Counted from the first letter of the stretch, positions 49,502-58,068 are shown. The stretch is 64,000 nt of DNA from Nocardioides luteus (GCF_000960475.2 NZ_JZDQ02000007.1:62001-126000); one strand, 5' to 3'. Numbers and translations are program-made. Notes: generated from the letters alone by a model not told the origin.

Positions 49502-50692
49502 TCACGCCCGCAGGAAGGCGTCGTGATAGTCGAGCGCCAGGAGCAGGTCGCCGGCCCGCTCACGCAGCGGGTGCCCGAGCAGCCGCTCCGCCTGGGTGAG
49601 CCGGTAGCGGATGGTGTTCTTGTGGATGCCGAGGCGCTCGGCGAGCCGGTCCGCGGTGTCGGCCGAGGTCAGCACCTCCCTCACGGTCTCGCGCAGCCGG
49701 GCATGGTGCGCGTCGGCCAGGCCACCCAGAGTCGTCCGGGTGAACCGCTCGGCGGCGGCAGGGTCGTGCGCGACGAGCACCAGCGCGGCGACGTCGTCGT
49801 AGGCCGTCACCGGCTCCTGGCGCCCCGGCGCCAGCGCGACCCGCTGCGCGGCCCGGGCGTCCCGGTGTGCCGCGACGAACCCGTCGAGACCGCCTCCGCC
49901 GACGCCGATGGTGACCCGGACGGCGGTCGGGTCGATGCCGGCGCCGTCGAGGGTGTCGGGCCGTTCGGCTGCGGCGAGCCACGCCCACACCTCGCGGCCA
50001 CCGGGGCGCACCAGCACCGACCGGGGGTGGCCCGGGTGGCGGGTGACGGCGTTGATCGCGGGCTCGAGCTGTTCGATGGCATCGGCGGTGAGCGCGTGCG
50101 CGACCAGCGCGACATGACCCGGGACGCCGATCGGGTGGCCGTCGAGGGCGGCGGAAAGCTCGGCGGGGGAGACGCTGCGGTCGCCGAGCGCACGCGAGAC
50201 CACCTCGAAGCGGCGGGCGTCACCACGCTGCCGGATCCGGTCCGTCTCGGTCTGGTGCAGCAGCACCGACTGCTCGACCGAGGAGCCGAACCAGGCTGTC
50301 GCCTTCGTCCAGAACCACACCAGCAGACCGGCGCGGTCGAGGTCGCTCGGCGCCTCCTCGACGACCTGCACGGCGAAGTCCCAGCTCGCCTCCTGTGCCC
50401 GCTGGTAGATCTTGAGCAGCAGCGGGAGACCGAGATGGCGACGTGCGATCTCGAGCGCAACGGTTCGCGCGGTCGGGACCAGCTCGAACGGCTGTCCCGG
50501 CAGGGTGAGGCGGTCGAGAAAGGCGTACCAGTGCTCCTCGACCGCCTCCAGGAGCAAGGGCCGGAGATCGGCCAGGTCGACGTCTCCGTCGGCCAGGATC
50601 GCGTCGGCGGTCGTGGCCGCCCAGCGGGCCACCTCCTCGGGCCGGCGCTGCTCCGCGGCGAACGCCGTCACCCAGGCATCGAGCTCGGTCAT
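49502..50692 (-). CDS. PucR-family transcriptional regulator
   Basis: This 396-residue protein has a C-terminal PucR/CdaR-type helix-turn-helix (SADTADRLAERLGIHKNTIRYRL...LLGHPLRE) and a central GGDEF-like/RsbRD-like sensor region. Regulators of this architecture often stand beside alkB in actinobacteria and may respond to alkanes or their products; this is inference. It is transcribed in the same direction as alkB but lies upstream of it, with 111 bases between them that contain nested inverted repeats. Confidence 0.82.
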   Translation of the reverse strand: MTELDAWVTAFAAEQRRPEEVARWAATTADAILADGDVDLADLRPLLLEAVEEHWYAFLDRLTLPGQPFELVPTARTVALEIARRHLGLPLLLKIYQRAQEASWDFAVQVVEEAPSDLDRAGLLVWFWTKATAWFGSSVEQSVLLHQTETDRIRQRGDARRFEVVSRALGDRSVSPAELSAALDGHPIGVPGHVALVAHALTADAIEQLEPAINAVTRHPGHPRSVLVRPGGREVWAWLAAAERPDTLDGAGIDPTAVRVTIGVGGGGLDGFVAAHRDARAAQRVALAPGRQEPVTAYDDVAALVLVAHDPAAAERFTRTTLGGLADAHHARLRETVREVLTSADTADRLAERLGIHKNTIRYRLTQAERLLGHPLRERAGDLLLALDYHDAFLRA

Positions 50693-50768
50693 CGTCCACC
50701 CCTCACGCGGCCTCGGCTCCGGGCAGTCTACAAACGCCGGTCGCGAGGCCGTGGCGCGGAGGCGACGC

Positions 50769-51281
50769 TCAGATCTCCATCCGGAGGATCGCGCCCGGCC
50801 AGGCCTTCGTCTGCCCGGTCTCGACCGTGAAGCGGCTCTCGAGCCTGAACCCGAACTTCTCGTAGACGCCGATGAGCGCCTCGTCGGCGGCGTAGCAGTC
50901 GAGCCTCATCTGCGTCACACCCCGCCGCCGGGCGATCTCGACGGCATCGTCGACCAGGATGTTGCCGATGCCCGACCCGCTCCGGTCCCGGTCGGTGATG
51001 AGCAGCTGCAGGTAGAGCTCCGGGACCGGGGCGGGATCGACGTACGGCAGCGGCTCGTCGGCCAGGACGCAGAGCCCGACGACCTCGCCGTCCTCCTCGG
51101 CGATGCGCGCGGTGCGCTCGGAGAGCATCGTCCGGATCTGCGCGACCCGGGCCTCGACGGCGGAGAACGGCTCCGCGCCCCACTGCCCGGTGCGGCCCCG
51201 CGAGGCGAGCCAGGCGACCGCGGCGTCGAGGAGGCCCATGGCTTCTGGGAGGTCGCTGACCGACCCGTCTCTGAGTTGCAT
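50769..51281 (-). CDS. GNAT-family N-acetyltransferase
   Basis: This 170-residue stand-alone acetyltransferase has the fold elements VVGLCVLADE, LYLQLLITDRDRSGSGIGNIL (acetyl-CoA loop, with R/G-x-x-G-x-G/A spacing), VTQMRLDCYAAD and LIGVYEKFGFRLESRF. The substrate is not predictable. It starts at ATG 51281 and lies between the PucR-type regulator and a TetR gene, all leftward, but with gaps that suggest separate transcripts. There are 134 bases between it and the TetR gene, in which I see no further signal. Confidence 0.82.
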   Translation of the reverse strand: MQLRDGSVSDLPEAMGLLDAAVAWLASRGRTGQWGAEPFSAVEARVAQIRTMLSERTARIAEEDGEVVGLCVLADEPLPYVDPAPVPELYLQLLITDRDRSGSGIGNILVDDAVEIARRRGVTQMRLDCYAADEALIGVYEKFGFRLESRFTVETGQTKAWPGAILRMEI

Positions 51282-51415
51282 GGACGGAAGGTTGGCAGGG
51301 CCGCGTACGCCTGTCGAACGGTTTCGCGCCCACCGGATCCGAGACCGCTTCGCGGAGATCGTCGCCGACCAGGTTCAGGCGGGGGGACTGTGGGCGAGTG
51401 GGCTCGGTAGCTCGA

Positions 51416-52042
51416 TCAGCTGCGCGCCAAGCGGGCCGCGACAGCGGCGCCGCGCGGCAGCGGGTCGTTCGCCTCGGACGCCCGGAAGGCGTCGATGGCC
51501 AGAGCGGCGAAACGGCGCGCCGCCGGGACGCTGCTGGCGGCAGGGGTGGCGGCGAGGCCGCGGCCGGCGAGGAGGACGAGGACGAGATCGTCGATGACGA
51601 AGTCGCGCCGAAGCCTGCCGTCGGCCTTGGCGCGCCGTGCGAGATCGGCGAGCTTCGCGAGGGCCGCGGTGCGATGTTCGGTGAACGAGTCGCGCGGCTT
51701 CTCCGCCATGAAGGCGTCGACGAACCCCTGGTTCCCGACGTTGAGCACGCTGACCCGCTCGATGACCGAGGTGAAACCGCGCCACGGGTCGGGATCGGCG
51801 CAGCCGTCGTCCACGATGGCGGCGCATGCGCGCAGCTCGTCGGCGAAGACGGCGTCGAGGAGCACCTGGCGAGCGGGGAATCGACGGTAGAGCGTCGCCG
51901 GCCCGACCCCGGCGCGCCGCGCGACGTCGCGCATCGTGACCTCCAGCCCGCGCTCGGCAAAGAGCGACCTGGCCGCCGCGAGGATCCTGTCGCGGTTGTC
52001 CCGGGCGTCGGAGCGGAGCTTGTGGGGCAACGTCTCGGACAT
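51416..52042 (-). CDS. TetR-family transcriptional regulator
   Basis: This 208-residue repressor has a standard TetR N-terminal helix-turn-helix (RILAAARSLFAERGLEVTMRDVARRAGVGPATLYRRFP) and an all-helical ligand domain ending in a basic Arg/Ala tail. The start is ATG 52042; the open frame to 53041 runs antisense through the next gene. It is divergent from the quinone reductase-like gene at 52133, with a 14-bp palindrome between them that is the likely operator. The ligand is unknown. Confidence 0.88.
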   Translation of the reverse strand: MSETLPHKLRSDARDNRDRILAAARSLFAERGLEVTMRDVARRAGVGPATLYRRFPARQVLLDAVFADELRACAAIVDDGCADPDPWRGFTSVIERVSVLNVGNQGFVDAFMAEKPRDSFTEHRTAALAKLADLARRAKADGRLRRDFVIDDLVLVLLAGRGLAATPAASSVPAARRFAALAIDAFRASEANDPLPRGAAVAARLARS

Positions 52043-52062
52043 GTCTCTCACTTTCTGGAAGT

Positions 52063-52076
52063 GGACGCAGGCGTCC
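52063..52076. promoter_or_regulatory. Likely TetR operator GGACGCAGGCGTCC
   Basis: A perfect inverted repeat (GGACGC/GCGTCC, two-base spacer) lies 21 bases before the tetR ATG and 57 before the divergent quinone reductase gene. Position and symmetry fit autoregulation plus control of the neighbour. Confidence 0.55.
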
Positions 52077-52132
52077 GTTAGCGTCGCCAGCGTACGCCTC
52101 ACACGAGCCAGACGGACCAGACGGAGATGACG

Positions 52133-53092
52133 ATGAGAGCAGTGCGGGTCGAGCAGTTCGGGGATCCGGGCGGCATGGTGCTGACCGAGGTCGTCGTGCC
52201 GACGCCGGGACCGGACCAGATGCTGATCGCGACCGAGGCGATCGGCGTCGGCGGGGTCGACGCGGTCATTCGACGGGGCACCATCGGGGGCCTGGGGTTC
52301 GAGCCGGGGCTGGTCCCCGGCAGCGAGGTCGCCGGCACGGTGACCGCGGTCGGCGCCGGCGTGGACGCGTCGTGGGTCGGGCGACGGGTCTGGGCGTTCA
52401 CGATGCTCGGCGGCTACGCCGATCATGCGCTCGCCCGGGCCGAGCACGTCAGCCCCCTGCCCGAGAACATCACCCCTGTCGACGCAGTGACGATCGGCAG
52501 CTCCGGCCCGGTGGCCCACTTCGCCCTCGCCCACGCCCACTTCGCGCCGGGAGAGTCGGTGCTCGTACGCGGCGCCGCCGGGAGCATCGGCATCGCCGCT
52601 GTCGAGATCGCCGCGCGTGGCGGCGCGAGCGGGGTCGCGGTGACGACCTCGTCGGCCGAACGGGGCGAGCGGCTGCGCGCGCTCGGTGCGACCCATGTGC
52701 TCGACCGCTCCGGGCACGGCCCCCAGGACGCTCCGGCCGGCTACGACGTGATCGTCGACATCGTCGGAGGTCCGGAGACTCCTGACTTCGTCGACCGGCT
52801 CGCGCCCAACGGCCGGTTCGTGGTCGTCGGCGCGGTGGCCGGGATGCCACCCGAGGACGTCTCTGCTCGACTGATCCGCGCCTTCCGGCAGTCCCGCAGC
52901 TTCGCCACGTTCAGCCTCGACACCATCCCGGTCCCGGCCCGTGCCGTCGTCCGCGCCGAGCAGTTCGCCGCGCTCGGCCGAGGTGACCTGCACGCCGTCG
53001 TTCACGACGTACTGCCCCTCGAGAAGGCCGCCGAGGCGCATCGGCAGATGGACGACGGCACGGTGTTCGGTCGGATCGTGCTGGTGCCCTGA
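52133..53092 (+). CDS. Zinc-independent quinone oxidoreductase (MDR family)
   Basis: This 319-residue medium-chain dehydrogenase/reductase is of the quinone oxidoreductase type (no zinc cysteines). It has VPGSEVAGTVTAVG, the NADPH-binding AAGSIGIAAVEIAARGGA (AxxGxxGxA form), and a C-terminal GRIVLVP. I choose ATG 52133, with GGAG six bases upstream; ATG 52127 directly abuts the GGAG. Probable reaction: NADPH-dependent reduction of quinones or enones. It is divergent from, and likely controlled by, the TetR protein. Confidence 0.87.
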   Translation: MRAVRVEQFGDPGGMVLTEVVVPTPGPDQMLIATEAIGVGGVDAVIRRGTIGGLGFEPGLVPGSEVAGTVTAVGAGVDASWVGRRVWAFTMLGGYADHALARAEHVSPLPENITPVDAVTIGSSGPVAHFALAHAHFAPGESVLVRGAAGSIGIAAVEIAARGGASGVAVTTSSAERGERLRALGATHVLDRSGHGPQDAPAGYDVIVDIVGGPETPDFVDRLAPNGRFVVVGAVAGMPPEDVSARLIRAFRQSRSFATFSLDTIPVPARAVVRAEQFAALGRGDLHAVVHDVLPLEKAAEAHRQMDDGTVFGRIVLVP

Positions 53093-53102
53093 CCTCGAGG
53101 GA

Positions 53103-53540
53103 TCAGGCCTCGGCGCGGGCCCGTCCGCCGATGGCGTGGTCGATGCTGGCGCGGCCGGGGCCGGCCACGGCGAGAGCGATCGCGATGGCCGAGACGACCG
53201 CGACCAGCTCCCAGCCGCCCTGGTCGACGAAGACGCCGGCGCCGCGGTGGGCGAACCAGAACGCGCCGATCATGTCGACCACGACCAGAGCGGCGGCCAC
53301 CGGGGTGAGGAGGCCCAGCACGAGGAGAGCACCTCCGGCGAGCTCGACGAGGGCGGCGAAGGTCGCGGCCGTCTGGGCCGCCGGGACGCCCATCGCCTCG
53401 AAGGACTGCGCGGTCCCGTCGAGCGTGTAGGTGGCGAACTTCTGCCAGCCGTGGGCGATGAGGACGGTGCCGACAAGGAGGCGGGCGACGAGCAGGCCCA
53501 GGTCGGGGGCGGGAGCGGGGAGCGATCGGCCGAGCTTCAT
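53103..53540 (-). CDS. DoxX-family membrane protein
   Basis: This 145-residue protein has four helices (LLVARLLVGTVLIAHGWQKF; FAALVELAGGALLVLGLLTP; VAAALVVVDMIGAFWFAH; LVAVVSAIAIALAVAGPG) and the family's GWQKF and G-x-L-L-x-x-G pattern. DoxX proteins are often linked with redox detoxification. The ATG follows AAGGAACATCC. It lies 32 bases after the hydrolase gene on the same strand, so it may belong to the leftward unit from 55315 to 53103. It converges with the quinone reductase gene. Confidence 0.85.
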   Translation of the reverse strand: MKLGRSLPAPAPDLGLLVARLLVGTVLIAHGWQKFATYTLDGTAQSFEAMGVPAAQTAATFAALVELAGGALLVLGLLTPVAAALVVVDMIGAFWFAHRGAGVFVDQGGWELVAVVSAIAIALAVAGPGRASIDHAIGGRARAEA

Positions 53541-53572
53541 GGATGTTCCTTCTCTCGTGTGCAAACGGGTGT

Positions 53573-54199
53573 TCAGTTGTGAGGTACGCGGGCGGCGACC
53601 CACGAGGCGAGCTCGCGGAGCGCCGCCGGCGTGATGCCGTGGCCACCGGGGTCGCGGTGTGCCACGGTCGGGGCGCCCGACTCCTCGAGCAGATAGCCCC
53701 AGGTACGCTCCAGCAGCTCGCGCGGGATGACCTGGTCGGCCTCGCCGTGGGCGACCATGACCGGCAGGCCGGCCAGGCGTTCGGCCTCGACCGGGACCCC
53801 GGCGTCGAAGGGGAGGGTGCCGTACAGGACGGCGACACCGGCGAACCGTCCGGGCTCCTGGAGCGCCAGTCCGCCGGCGAACGCGGCACCGCCGCTGAAG
53901 CCGACGAGGACGACCGGGCGGCCCGGTGGCGCGATGTCGTCGAGCCACTCCCGGAACCAGCCCATGGTCTCCGCCAGGGAGGCGGCGACGGGGCGGCCGA
54001 TCCCGCGGTTGGCGAACCAGGCGTACCCGCCGCCCTCGGCGATGGGGGCGCGCACGGCGACGTAGGCGGGCCCCTCGGGAAGGTGCTTGGCGAGCTCGAT
54101 GATCTCGTGCTCGTGCGAGCCGCGGCCGTGCAGCAGGACCACCAGGGGAGCGTCGGGGTCGGTGCTGCCGTGGCTCGCGACGTGCACCGGCGTGCTCAT
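53573..54199 (-). CDS. Phospholipase/carboxylesterase-type alpha/beta hydrolase
   Basis: This 208-residue serine hydrolase has an oxyanion-region LLHGRGSHEHE, the nucleophile elbow GFSGGAAFAGG, the acid AHGEADQVIP and the catalytic His in DPGGHGIT. It fits the PF02230 esterase family (small esterases and phospholipases). The ATG at 54199 overlaps the VOC gene stop (ATGA), so the two are translationally coupled. Likely part of a detoxification unit with the VOC and NAD(P)-binding proteins; substrate unknown. Confidence 0.88.
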   Translation of the reverse strand: MSTPVHVASHGSTDPDAPLVVLLHGRGSHEHEIIELAKHLPEGPAYVAVRAPIAEGGGYAWFANRGIGRPVAASLAETMGWFREWLDDIAPPGRPVVLVGFSGGAAFAGGLALQEPGRFAGVAVLYGTLPFDAGVPVEAERLAGLPVMVAHGEADQVIPRELLERTWGYLLEESGAPTVAHRDPGGHGITPAALRELASWVAARVPHN

Positions 54200-54705
54200 C
54201 GGTCTCTCGTCCGGTTCAGCTCGGCGGCCGTACGGACCCCGCTCCAGCGGGCGACGTCCTTGGCCAGGTCGAGCCGGTCGACGGGAGCGGCGTTCTCGAA
54301 GTCGCCCCAGTGTGCTCGGGGCAGCATCCACATCACCTCGAACTCGTTGCCGTCGGGGTCGGCGCCGTAGACGCTCTTGGTGGCGCCGTGGCTGGACTCC
54401 CCGGTGAAGGCGCCGAGCTCGGCGAGCGTCATCCGGGCCTGCTCGAGCTCGTCGATCGTGTCGACCTGCCAGGCCAGGTGGTAGAGACCGAGCGAGCCGC
54501 GGGGGCGCGGCGGCTGGGCGCCGACCCCGAAGAGGCCGAGGTCGTGGTGGTTGCCGGAGTCGCGCAGCCGCAGGAACGCCGCGTTGGCGCGGGGCTCGCG
54601 AGCCATGACCGTCAGCCCGAAGGCAGTCTCGTAGAACGCGATGCTGCGCTCGAGGTCGGAGACGAACAGGACGGCGTGGTTGAGACGTACCGGGTTGACG
54701 GTCAT
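54196..54705 (-). CDS. VOC-family (glyoxalase/extradiol-dioxygenase-like) protein
   Basis: This 169-residue protein has two VOC beta-alpha-beta-beta-beta units with metal-ligand candidates: His in RLNHAVLFVSD, His in YHLAWQVD and Glu in DGNEFEVMW. It resembles catechol-2,3-dioxygenase-like proteins. The start has two tandem copies of GAAGGAGCCCAC as ribosome site. It is coupled to the downstream hydrolase. The actual substrate is unknown. Confidence 0.85.
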   Translation of the reverse strand: MTVNPVRLNHAVLFVSDLERSIAFYETAFGLTVMAREPRANAAFLRLRDSGNHHDLGLFGVGAQPPRPRGSLGLYHLAWQVDTIDELEQARMTLAELGAFTGESSHGATKSVYGADPDGNEFEVMWMLPRAHWGDFENAAPVDRLDLAKDVARWSGVRTAAELNRTRDR

Positions 54706-54706
54706 C

Positions 54707-54735
54707 GTGGGCTCCTTCGTGGGCTCCTTCGTGGG
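54707..54735 (-). repeat. 12-bp tandem repeat duplicating a Shine-Dalgarno sequence
   Basis: GTGGGCTCCTTC occurs twice in a row (54707-54718, 54719-54730), followed by GTGGG. Read on the minus strand, each unit contains GAAGGAG, so the VOC gene has two ribosome sites, 6 and 18 bases before its ATG at 54705. Confidence 0.75.
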
Positions 54736-54739
54736 GCGA

Positions 54740-55315
54740 TCAGGCGACGACGCCGAAGCCGCCGGTCCAGGAGATCTGCTCGGCCGCGGCGAGGGAGATC
54801 TGCAGAAAGCCGAGCGCCTCGAGCTCGCGGGCCCGCTTGAGCGCGCCCGCGTCCATGGCCCGCAGGCCGGCGGAGGTGACGACCTCGGTCAGCGTCGCCT
54901 TGGCGTCCGCGTCGTCGCCGGCGATCTGGACGGCCGTCGTCAGGTCACCGACCGTGCCCTGGGCCAGGGTCGCGGCGAAGGTGGTGTTGAACGCCTTCAG
55001 TACGCGGGAGTCCGGGAGCGCCGCGGCGATCTCGGCGGTGGCGGAGCCGTCGGCGGGGACCGTGAGCGAGTCGAAGGTCTCGAAGTTCACCGGGTTGGTG
55101 ATGTCGACGACGATCTTGCCGGCCAGCTCGGCGCCGCGCTGGGAGACGATCTCGCTCAGCGCGGGGTAGGGGACGGCGAGCACGACGACCTCGCCGGTCG
55201 CGGGAGTGGCGGCGTCCGCCTTGCCGAGCAACTGGACCGAGTGTCCGCCGCGGCCGGCGACCGCCGCGATGGCCTGACCCATGGTGCCGGTGCCGATGAT
55301 CGAGATGTCTGTCAT
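54740..55315 (-). CDS. NADPH-dependent F420 reductase-like NAD(P)-binding protein
   Basis: This 191-residue Rossmann protein starts SIIGTGTMGQAIAAVAGRGGH (GxGxxG) and continues VVVLAVPYPALSEI, KIVVDITNPVNF and LKAFNTTFAATLAQG. It matches the NADP oxidoreductase/F420-binding family, but members without F420 also exist, so the cofactor partner is uncertain. It is divergent from the MarR gene, and three repeated operator-like motifs lie between the two starts. Confidence 0.85.
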   Translation of the reverse strand: MTDISIIGTGTMGQAIAAVAGRGGHSVQLLGKADAATPATGEVVVLAVPYPALSEIVSQRGAELAGKIVVDITNPVNFETFDSLTVPADGSATAEIAAALPDSRVLKAFNTTFAATLAQGTVGDLTTAVQIAGDDADAKATLTEVVTSAGLRAMDAGALKRARELEALGFLQISLAAAEQISWTGGFGVVA

Positions 55316-55337
55316 GTCGTACTCCTCGGATGAAAGG

Positions 55338-55400
55338 TTGTTGCTACAACAAAACTCTCACGGAATGGTTGTAGCGTCAAGTTTTTGGTTGTAGCGACAA
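55338..55400. promoter_or_regulatory. Three-copy MarR-type operator TTGTNGCNNCAA
   Basis: Three related 12-mers: TTGTTGCTACAA (55338-55349, inside the longer TTGTTGCTACAACAA), TTGTAGCGTCAA (55369-55380) and TTGTAGCGACAA (55389-55400). They fill the 107-bp gap between the reductase (start 55315) and the marR gene (start 55423). Spacings are 31 and 20 bp. Binding by the adjacent MarR protein is inferred. Confidence 0.65.
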
Positions 55401-55422
55401 TCTGGCGGGCTACCATGGAGCC

Positions 55423-55914
55423 GTGGACGATGTCTGGCTGGATGACGAGGAGATGGCCGCCTGGCTGCGCCTGATCGCGATCGTGGAGCTGCTTCCCGGG
55501 GTGCTCGACTCCCAGCTGCGCCGTGATGCCGGGCTGTCCCACTTCGAGTACTTCGTCCTGGCGATGCTCTCCGAGTCGGAGGGGCGTACGCTGCGGATGA
55601 CCGCGCTGGCCCACCGCACCAACTCGACCCTGGCGCGGCTCTCCCATGTGGTGCGGCGGCTCGAGGACAGGGGCCTGGTGGAGAGGTTCCCGTGCCCGGA
55701 GGACGCCCGTGCGACGAACGCCCGGCTCACCGCCGCCGGCTGGGACGCCGTCGTCGCGGCCGCGCCCGGCCATGTCGCGAACGTACGCGGCAACGTCCTC
55801 GACGGGCTGAGTGCCGAGCAGGTCCGGCAGCTGACGGAGATCGGCGACGCGCTGCTCGCGCGCCTCGACCCGAAGGGCAGGATGACCGCCCTGTATCGGC
55901 CCGAGGACTCCTAG
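55423..55914 (+). CDS. MarR-family transcriptional regulator
   Basis: This 163-residue winged-helix regulator has the MarR pattern: SHFEYFVLAMLSESEG, LRMTALAHRTNSTLARLSHVVRRLEDRGLVER, the wing CPEDARATNARLTAAG and a C-terminal dimerisation helix. The GTG start has GGAG only two bases upstream, so translation may be weak. It is divergent from the NAD(P)-binding protein, and three operator-like repeats lie between them, suggesting control of both by this repressor. Confidence 0.88.
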   Translation: MDDVWLDDEEMAAWLRLIAIVELLPGVLDSQLRRDAGLSHFEYFVLAMLSESEGRTLRMTALAHRTNSTLARLSHVVRRLEDRGLVERFPCPEDARATNARLTAAGWDAVVAAAPGHVANVRGNVLDGLSAEQVRQLTEIGDALLARLDPKGRMTALYRPEDS

Positions 55915-55956
55915 GCGCCACCCCCCCTGGGCCAAGGGCGGGGACTTCTGTATCCC

Positions 55957-55986
55957 TTGACATGAAACCAAATGGTTTCCTATTGT
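55957..55986 (+). promoter_or_regulatory. Promoter with embedded ArsR-type operator GAAACCAAATGGTTTC
   Basis: TTGACA (55957-55962) and TATTGT (55981-55986) are separated by 18 bp. The palindrome GAAACCA-AA-TGGTTTC (55964-55979) fills almost exactly the space between them, so a bound repressor would block RNA polymerase. The predicted transcription start falls on the GTG at 55994. Confidence 0.65.
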
Positions 55987-55993
55987 GGCTCGC

Positions 55994-56752
55994 GTGGAAC
56001 AGGTGTTTCGAGCTCTTGGTGACCCGACTCGGCGGGCGCTGCTCGATGCACTGCTGCAGGAGGACGGGCAGACGCTCTCCTCGCTGGTGAGCCGCCACTC
56101 CATGACCCGCCCGGCGGTGGCCAAACACCTGGCGATCCTCGAGGAGGCAGGCCTGGTGGCCGTCGCCCGCAGGGGACGCGAGAAGCACCACTTCCTCAAC
56201 GTGGTGCCGATCCGCGAGATCCACGACCGCTGGGTGACCAAATACACCGAGACCTGGGCGAGCGGCCTCGCCGAGCTCAAACGAGACCTGGAGCGCACGA
56301 TGGAGAAAGTCTTCGAGATCTACATCCGCACCACGCCGGAGCGACTGTGGGAGGCGATCACCGACCCGCAGATCCGCGCGAAGTACCACTTCGGCGCCAG
56401 CGTGCACTCCGAGTGGACCCCCGGATCGGCCTTCACGATGGTCCACCCGGGCTCGGAGGGACCGCTCGCGGAGGGCGAGAACATCGTCGTGGAGCCGCCG
56501 ACGCGGCTCGTCCAGTCGATGCGCACGCTCTGGTCCGAGGCCGCCGAGGAGCAGGGCACCACGCGCGTGACCTGGGAGATCGAGCCCGTCGGCGACTCCT
56601 GCCGCCTCACCGTGACCCACGACCAGCTGCGCGGCGACGCGCCCCCCGAGCTCTACGGCGGCTGGCCCATGATCCTGTCCGGCCTCAAGACGTGGCTGGA
56701 GACGGGGGAGACCCTGACCACTCCGGGATCACAGATGTACGGCCCCAGCTGA
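55994..56752 (+). CDS. ArsR-family regulator fused to SRPBCC (AHSA1-like) domain
   Basis: This 252-residue protein has an N-terminal ArsR winged helix ([44 protein letters not shown]) and a C-terminal SRPBCC/AHSA1 domain ([50 protein letters not shown]) that could bind a hydrophobic ligand. A GTG at 55985 lies inside the -10 box, so the GTG at 55994, at the expected transcription start, is preferred; translation would be leaderless. The VOC and DUF1905 genes downstream (33-base gap, then a 4-base overlap) probably form one operon with it. Confidence 0.87.
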   Translation: MEQVFRALGDPTRRALLDALLQEDGQTLSSLVSRHSMTRPAVAKHLAILEEAGLVAVARRGREKHHFLNVVPIREIHDRWVTKYTETWASGLAELKRDLERTMEKVFEIYIRTTPERLWEAITDPQIRAKYHFGASVHSEWTPGSAFTMVHPGSEGPLAEGENIVVEPPTRLVQSMRTLWSEAAEEQGTTRVTWEIEPVGDSCRLTVTHDQLRGDAPPELYGGWPMILSGLKTWLETGETLTTPGSQMYGPS

Positions 56753-56785
56753 CGCCGATCGACGTCAGCGACCGAGAGGAACCCC

Positions 56786-57154
56786 ATGAGCACCATCACC
56801 GATATCCGCACCGTCGGCATCACCGTCGCCGACCAGGACGAGGCCATCGCCTTCTACCGCGACACGCTGGGCTTCGACGTACGACTCGACGTCGACGGGC
56901 CGACCCGCTGGATCGAGGTCGCCCCGGTCGGCGCCGACGTCTCCCTCGCCCTCGTCGCCGGGGATCGCCCGGCAGCGGAGGTCACCGAGACCGGCATCCG
57001 GTTCAACGTCCCCGACGCCGCCGCCGAGCGCGACGCGCTCGGCTCTCGTGGCGTGAGCGTCGGCGAGCTGCTGACGTGGCCGGGTGTACCGCCCATGTTC
57101 ACCTTCGACGACACCGACGGGAACCGCTTCGTGATCATCGAGCAGGCGTCATGA
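56786..57154 (+). CDS. VOC-family protein
   Basis: This 122-residue glyoxalase-fold protein has [20 protein letters not shown] in the first unit and [21 protein letters not shown] and [13 protein letters not shown] in the second. The usual first metal ligand is replaced (GITVAD lacks His), so a metal site is uncertain; antibiotic-resistance-like or substrate-binding VOC proteins show similar loss. The ATG follows GAGAGGAACCCC. Its stop overlaps the next ATG. Confidence 0.83.
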   Translation: MSTITDIRTVGITVADQDEAIAFYRDTLGFDVRLDVDGPTRWIEVAPVGADVSLALVAGDRPAAEVTETGIRFNVPDAAAERDALGSRGVSVGELLTWPGVPPMFTFDDTDGNRFVIIEQAS

Positions 57155-57426
57155 GCACCCCGATCGACAAGACCTTCACCGCGACCCTGACCCAGAGCGA
57201 GGCGAAGGGTGGCTGGACGTACGTCGTCACCGACTGGACCGCGGACTTCTTCGGCACCCGGGGCCTGGTCAAGGTCTCCGGGCGGATCGACGACCTCCCC
57301 TTCCAGGCCTCCTTCATGGCGCTGGGCGACGGCACCCACAAGCTGCCGCTCAAGGCCGAGCTCCGCGAGGCGCTCGGCAAGTCCGCCGGCGACTCCGTCA
57401 CCATCCATCTGACCGAGCGCCGCTGA
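57151..57426 (+). CDS. DUF1905 domain protein
   Basis: This 91-residue single-domain protein shows the DUF1905 beta-barrel pattern: [62 protein letters not shown], ending VTIHL. The family has no established function. It overlaps the VOC stop by ATGA. Its end overlaps the convergent TetR gene by 29 bases. Confidence 0.8.
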   Translation: MSTPIDKTFTATLTQSEAKGGWTYVVTDWTADFFGTRGLVKVSGRIDDLPFQASFMALGDGTHKLPLKAELREALGKSAGDSVTIHLTERR

Positions 57427-58021
57427 GATCGGTCTGGCTCAGGTAGCCCGCGGTGAGCGCGACCATCTCCTCGAGCACCGCCTCACGCGGGTAGGGCGGT
57501 CGGTCGAGCACCCAGCGCAGCGCGATGTTCTCCATGGCCACCACCAGCACCCACGCGGTGAGCTGCGCGTCGGGGCGGGTCCTCGCGACCGCCCCGGCGT
57601 GCAGATAGGCGGCGGTGAGATCGCGTACGCGGGTGACGAGTGCGGCGTGGCGGTCGCGGTTGCGGGAGGCGGGGAGCTCTTCGGTCAGGACGCGCAGGAG
57701 GGTCGGATCCTGCTCCAGCCCGGCGAGCAGCGCGTCGGCGACCGACCGGATCGCCGGCGTGCCGGTGGTGTTCGTCTGCAGCGCCAGCGCCGAGGCGGTG
57801 CGCTCGGAGACGTCCTCCCAGTAGCGGCTGATCACGATGTCGAGGATCGAGGCCTTGTCGGCGAAGTACTGGTAGAGCGAGCCGGGACTGATCCCGGCGG
57901 CGGCCGCGACGCGGTTGGTCGAGAACGCCTCGTAGCCGTCGTCGACCAGCACCTGCCGCCCGGCCGCCAGGATGCGCTCGACCGTCGCCTTCGAGCGGGC
58001 CTGGGTGGGTGTCTTGCGCAC
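57398..58021 (-). CDS. TetR-family transcriptional regulator
   Basis: This 207-residue protein has an N-terminal TetR helix-turn-helix ([38 protein letters not shown]) and a helical ligand-binding domain. The GTG start at 58021 begins [14 protein letters not shown]. It is divergent from the MpaB-like gene (58083), with a GCGAGC/GCTCGC palindrome between them as candidate operator. Confidence 0.87.
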   Translation of the reverse strand: MRKTPTQARSKATVERILAAGRQVLVDDGYEAFSTNRVAAAAGISPGSLYQYFADKASILDIVISRYWEDVSERTASALALQTNTTGTPAIRSVADALLAGLEQDPTLLRVLTEELPASRNRDRHAALVTRVRDLTAAYLHAGAVARTRPDAQLTAWVLVVAMENIALRWVLDRPPYPREAVLEEMVALTAGYLSQTDLSGARSDGW

Positions 58022-58052
58022 GGGCTCAGACTAGGTGGAACGCGAATTGAAA

Positions 58053-58068
58053 GCGAGCTCCTGCTCGC
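58053..58068. promoter_or_regulatory. Inverted repeat GCGAGC-TCCT-GCTCGC, candidate TetR operator
   Basis: Six-base perfect arms with a four-base spacer, in the 61-bp gap between the divergent tetR (58021) and MpaB-like (58083) genes, partly over a TTGAAA -35-like element. Function is inferred from position. Confidence 0.45.
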
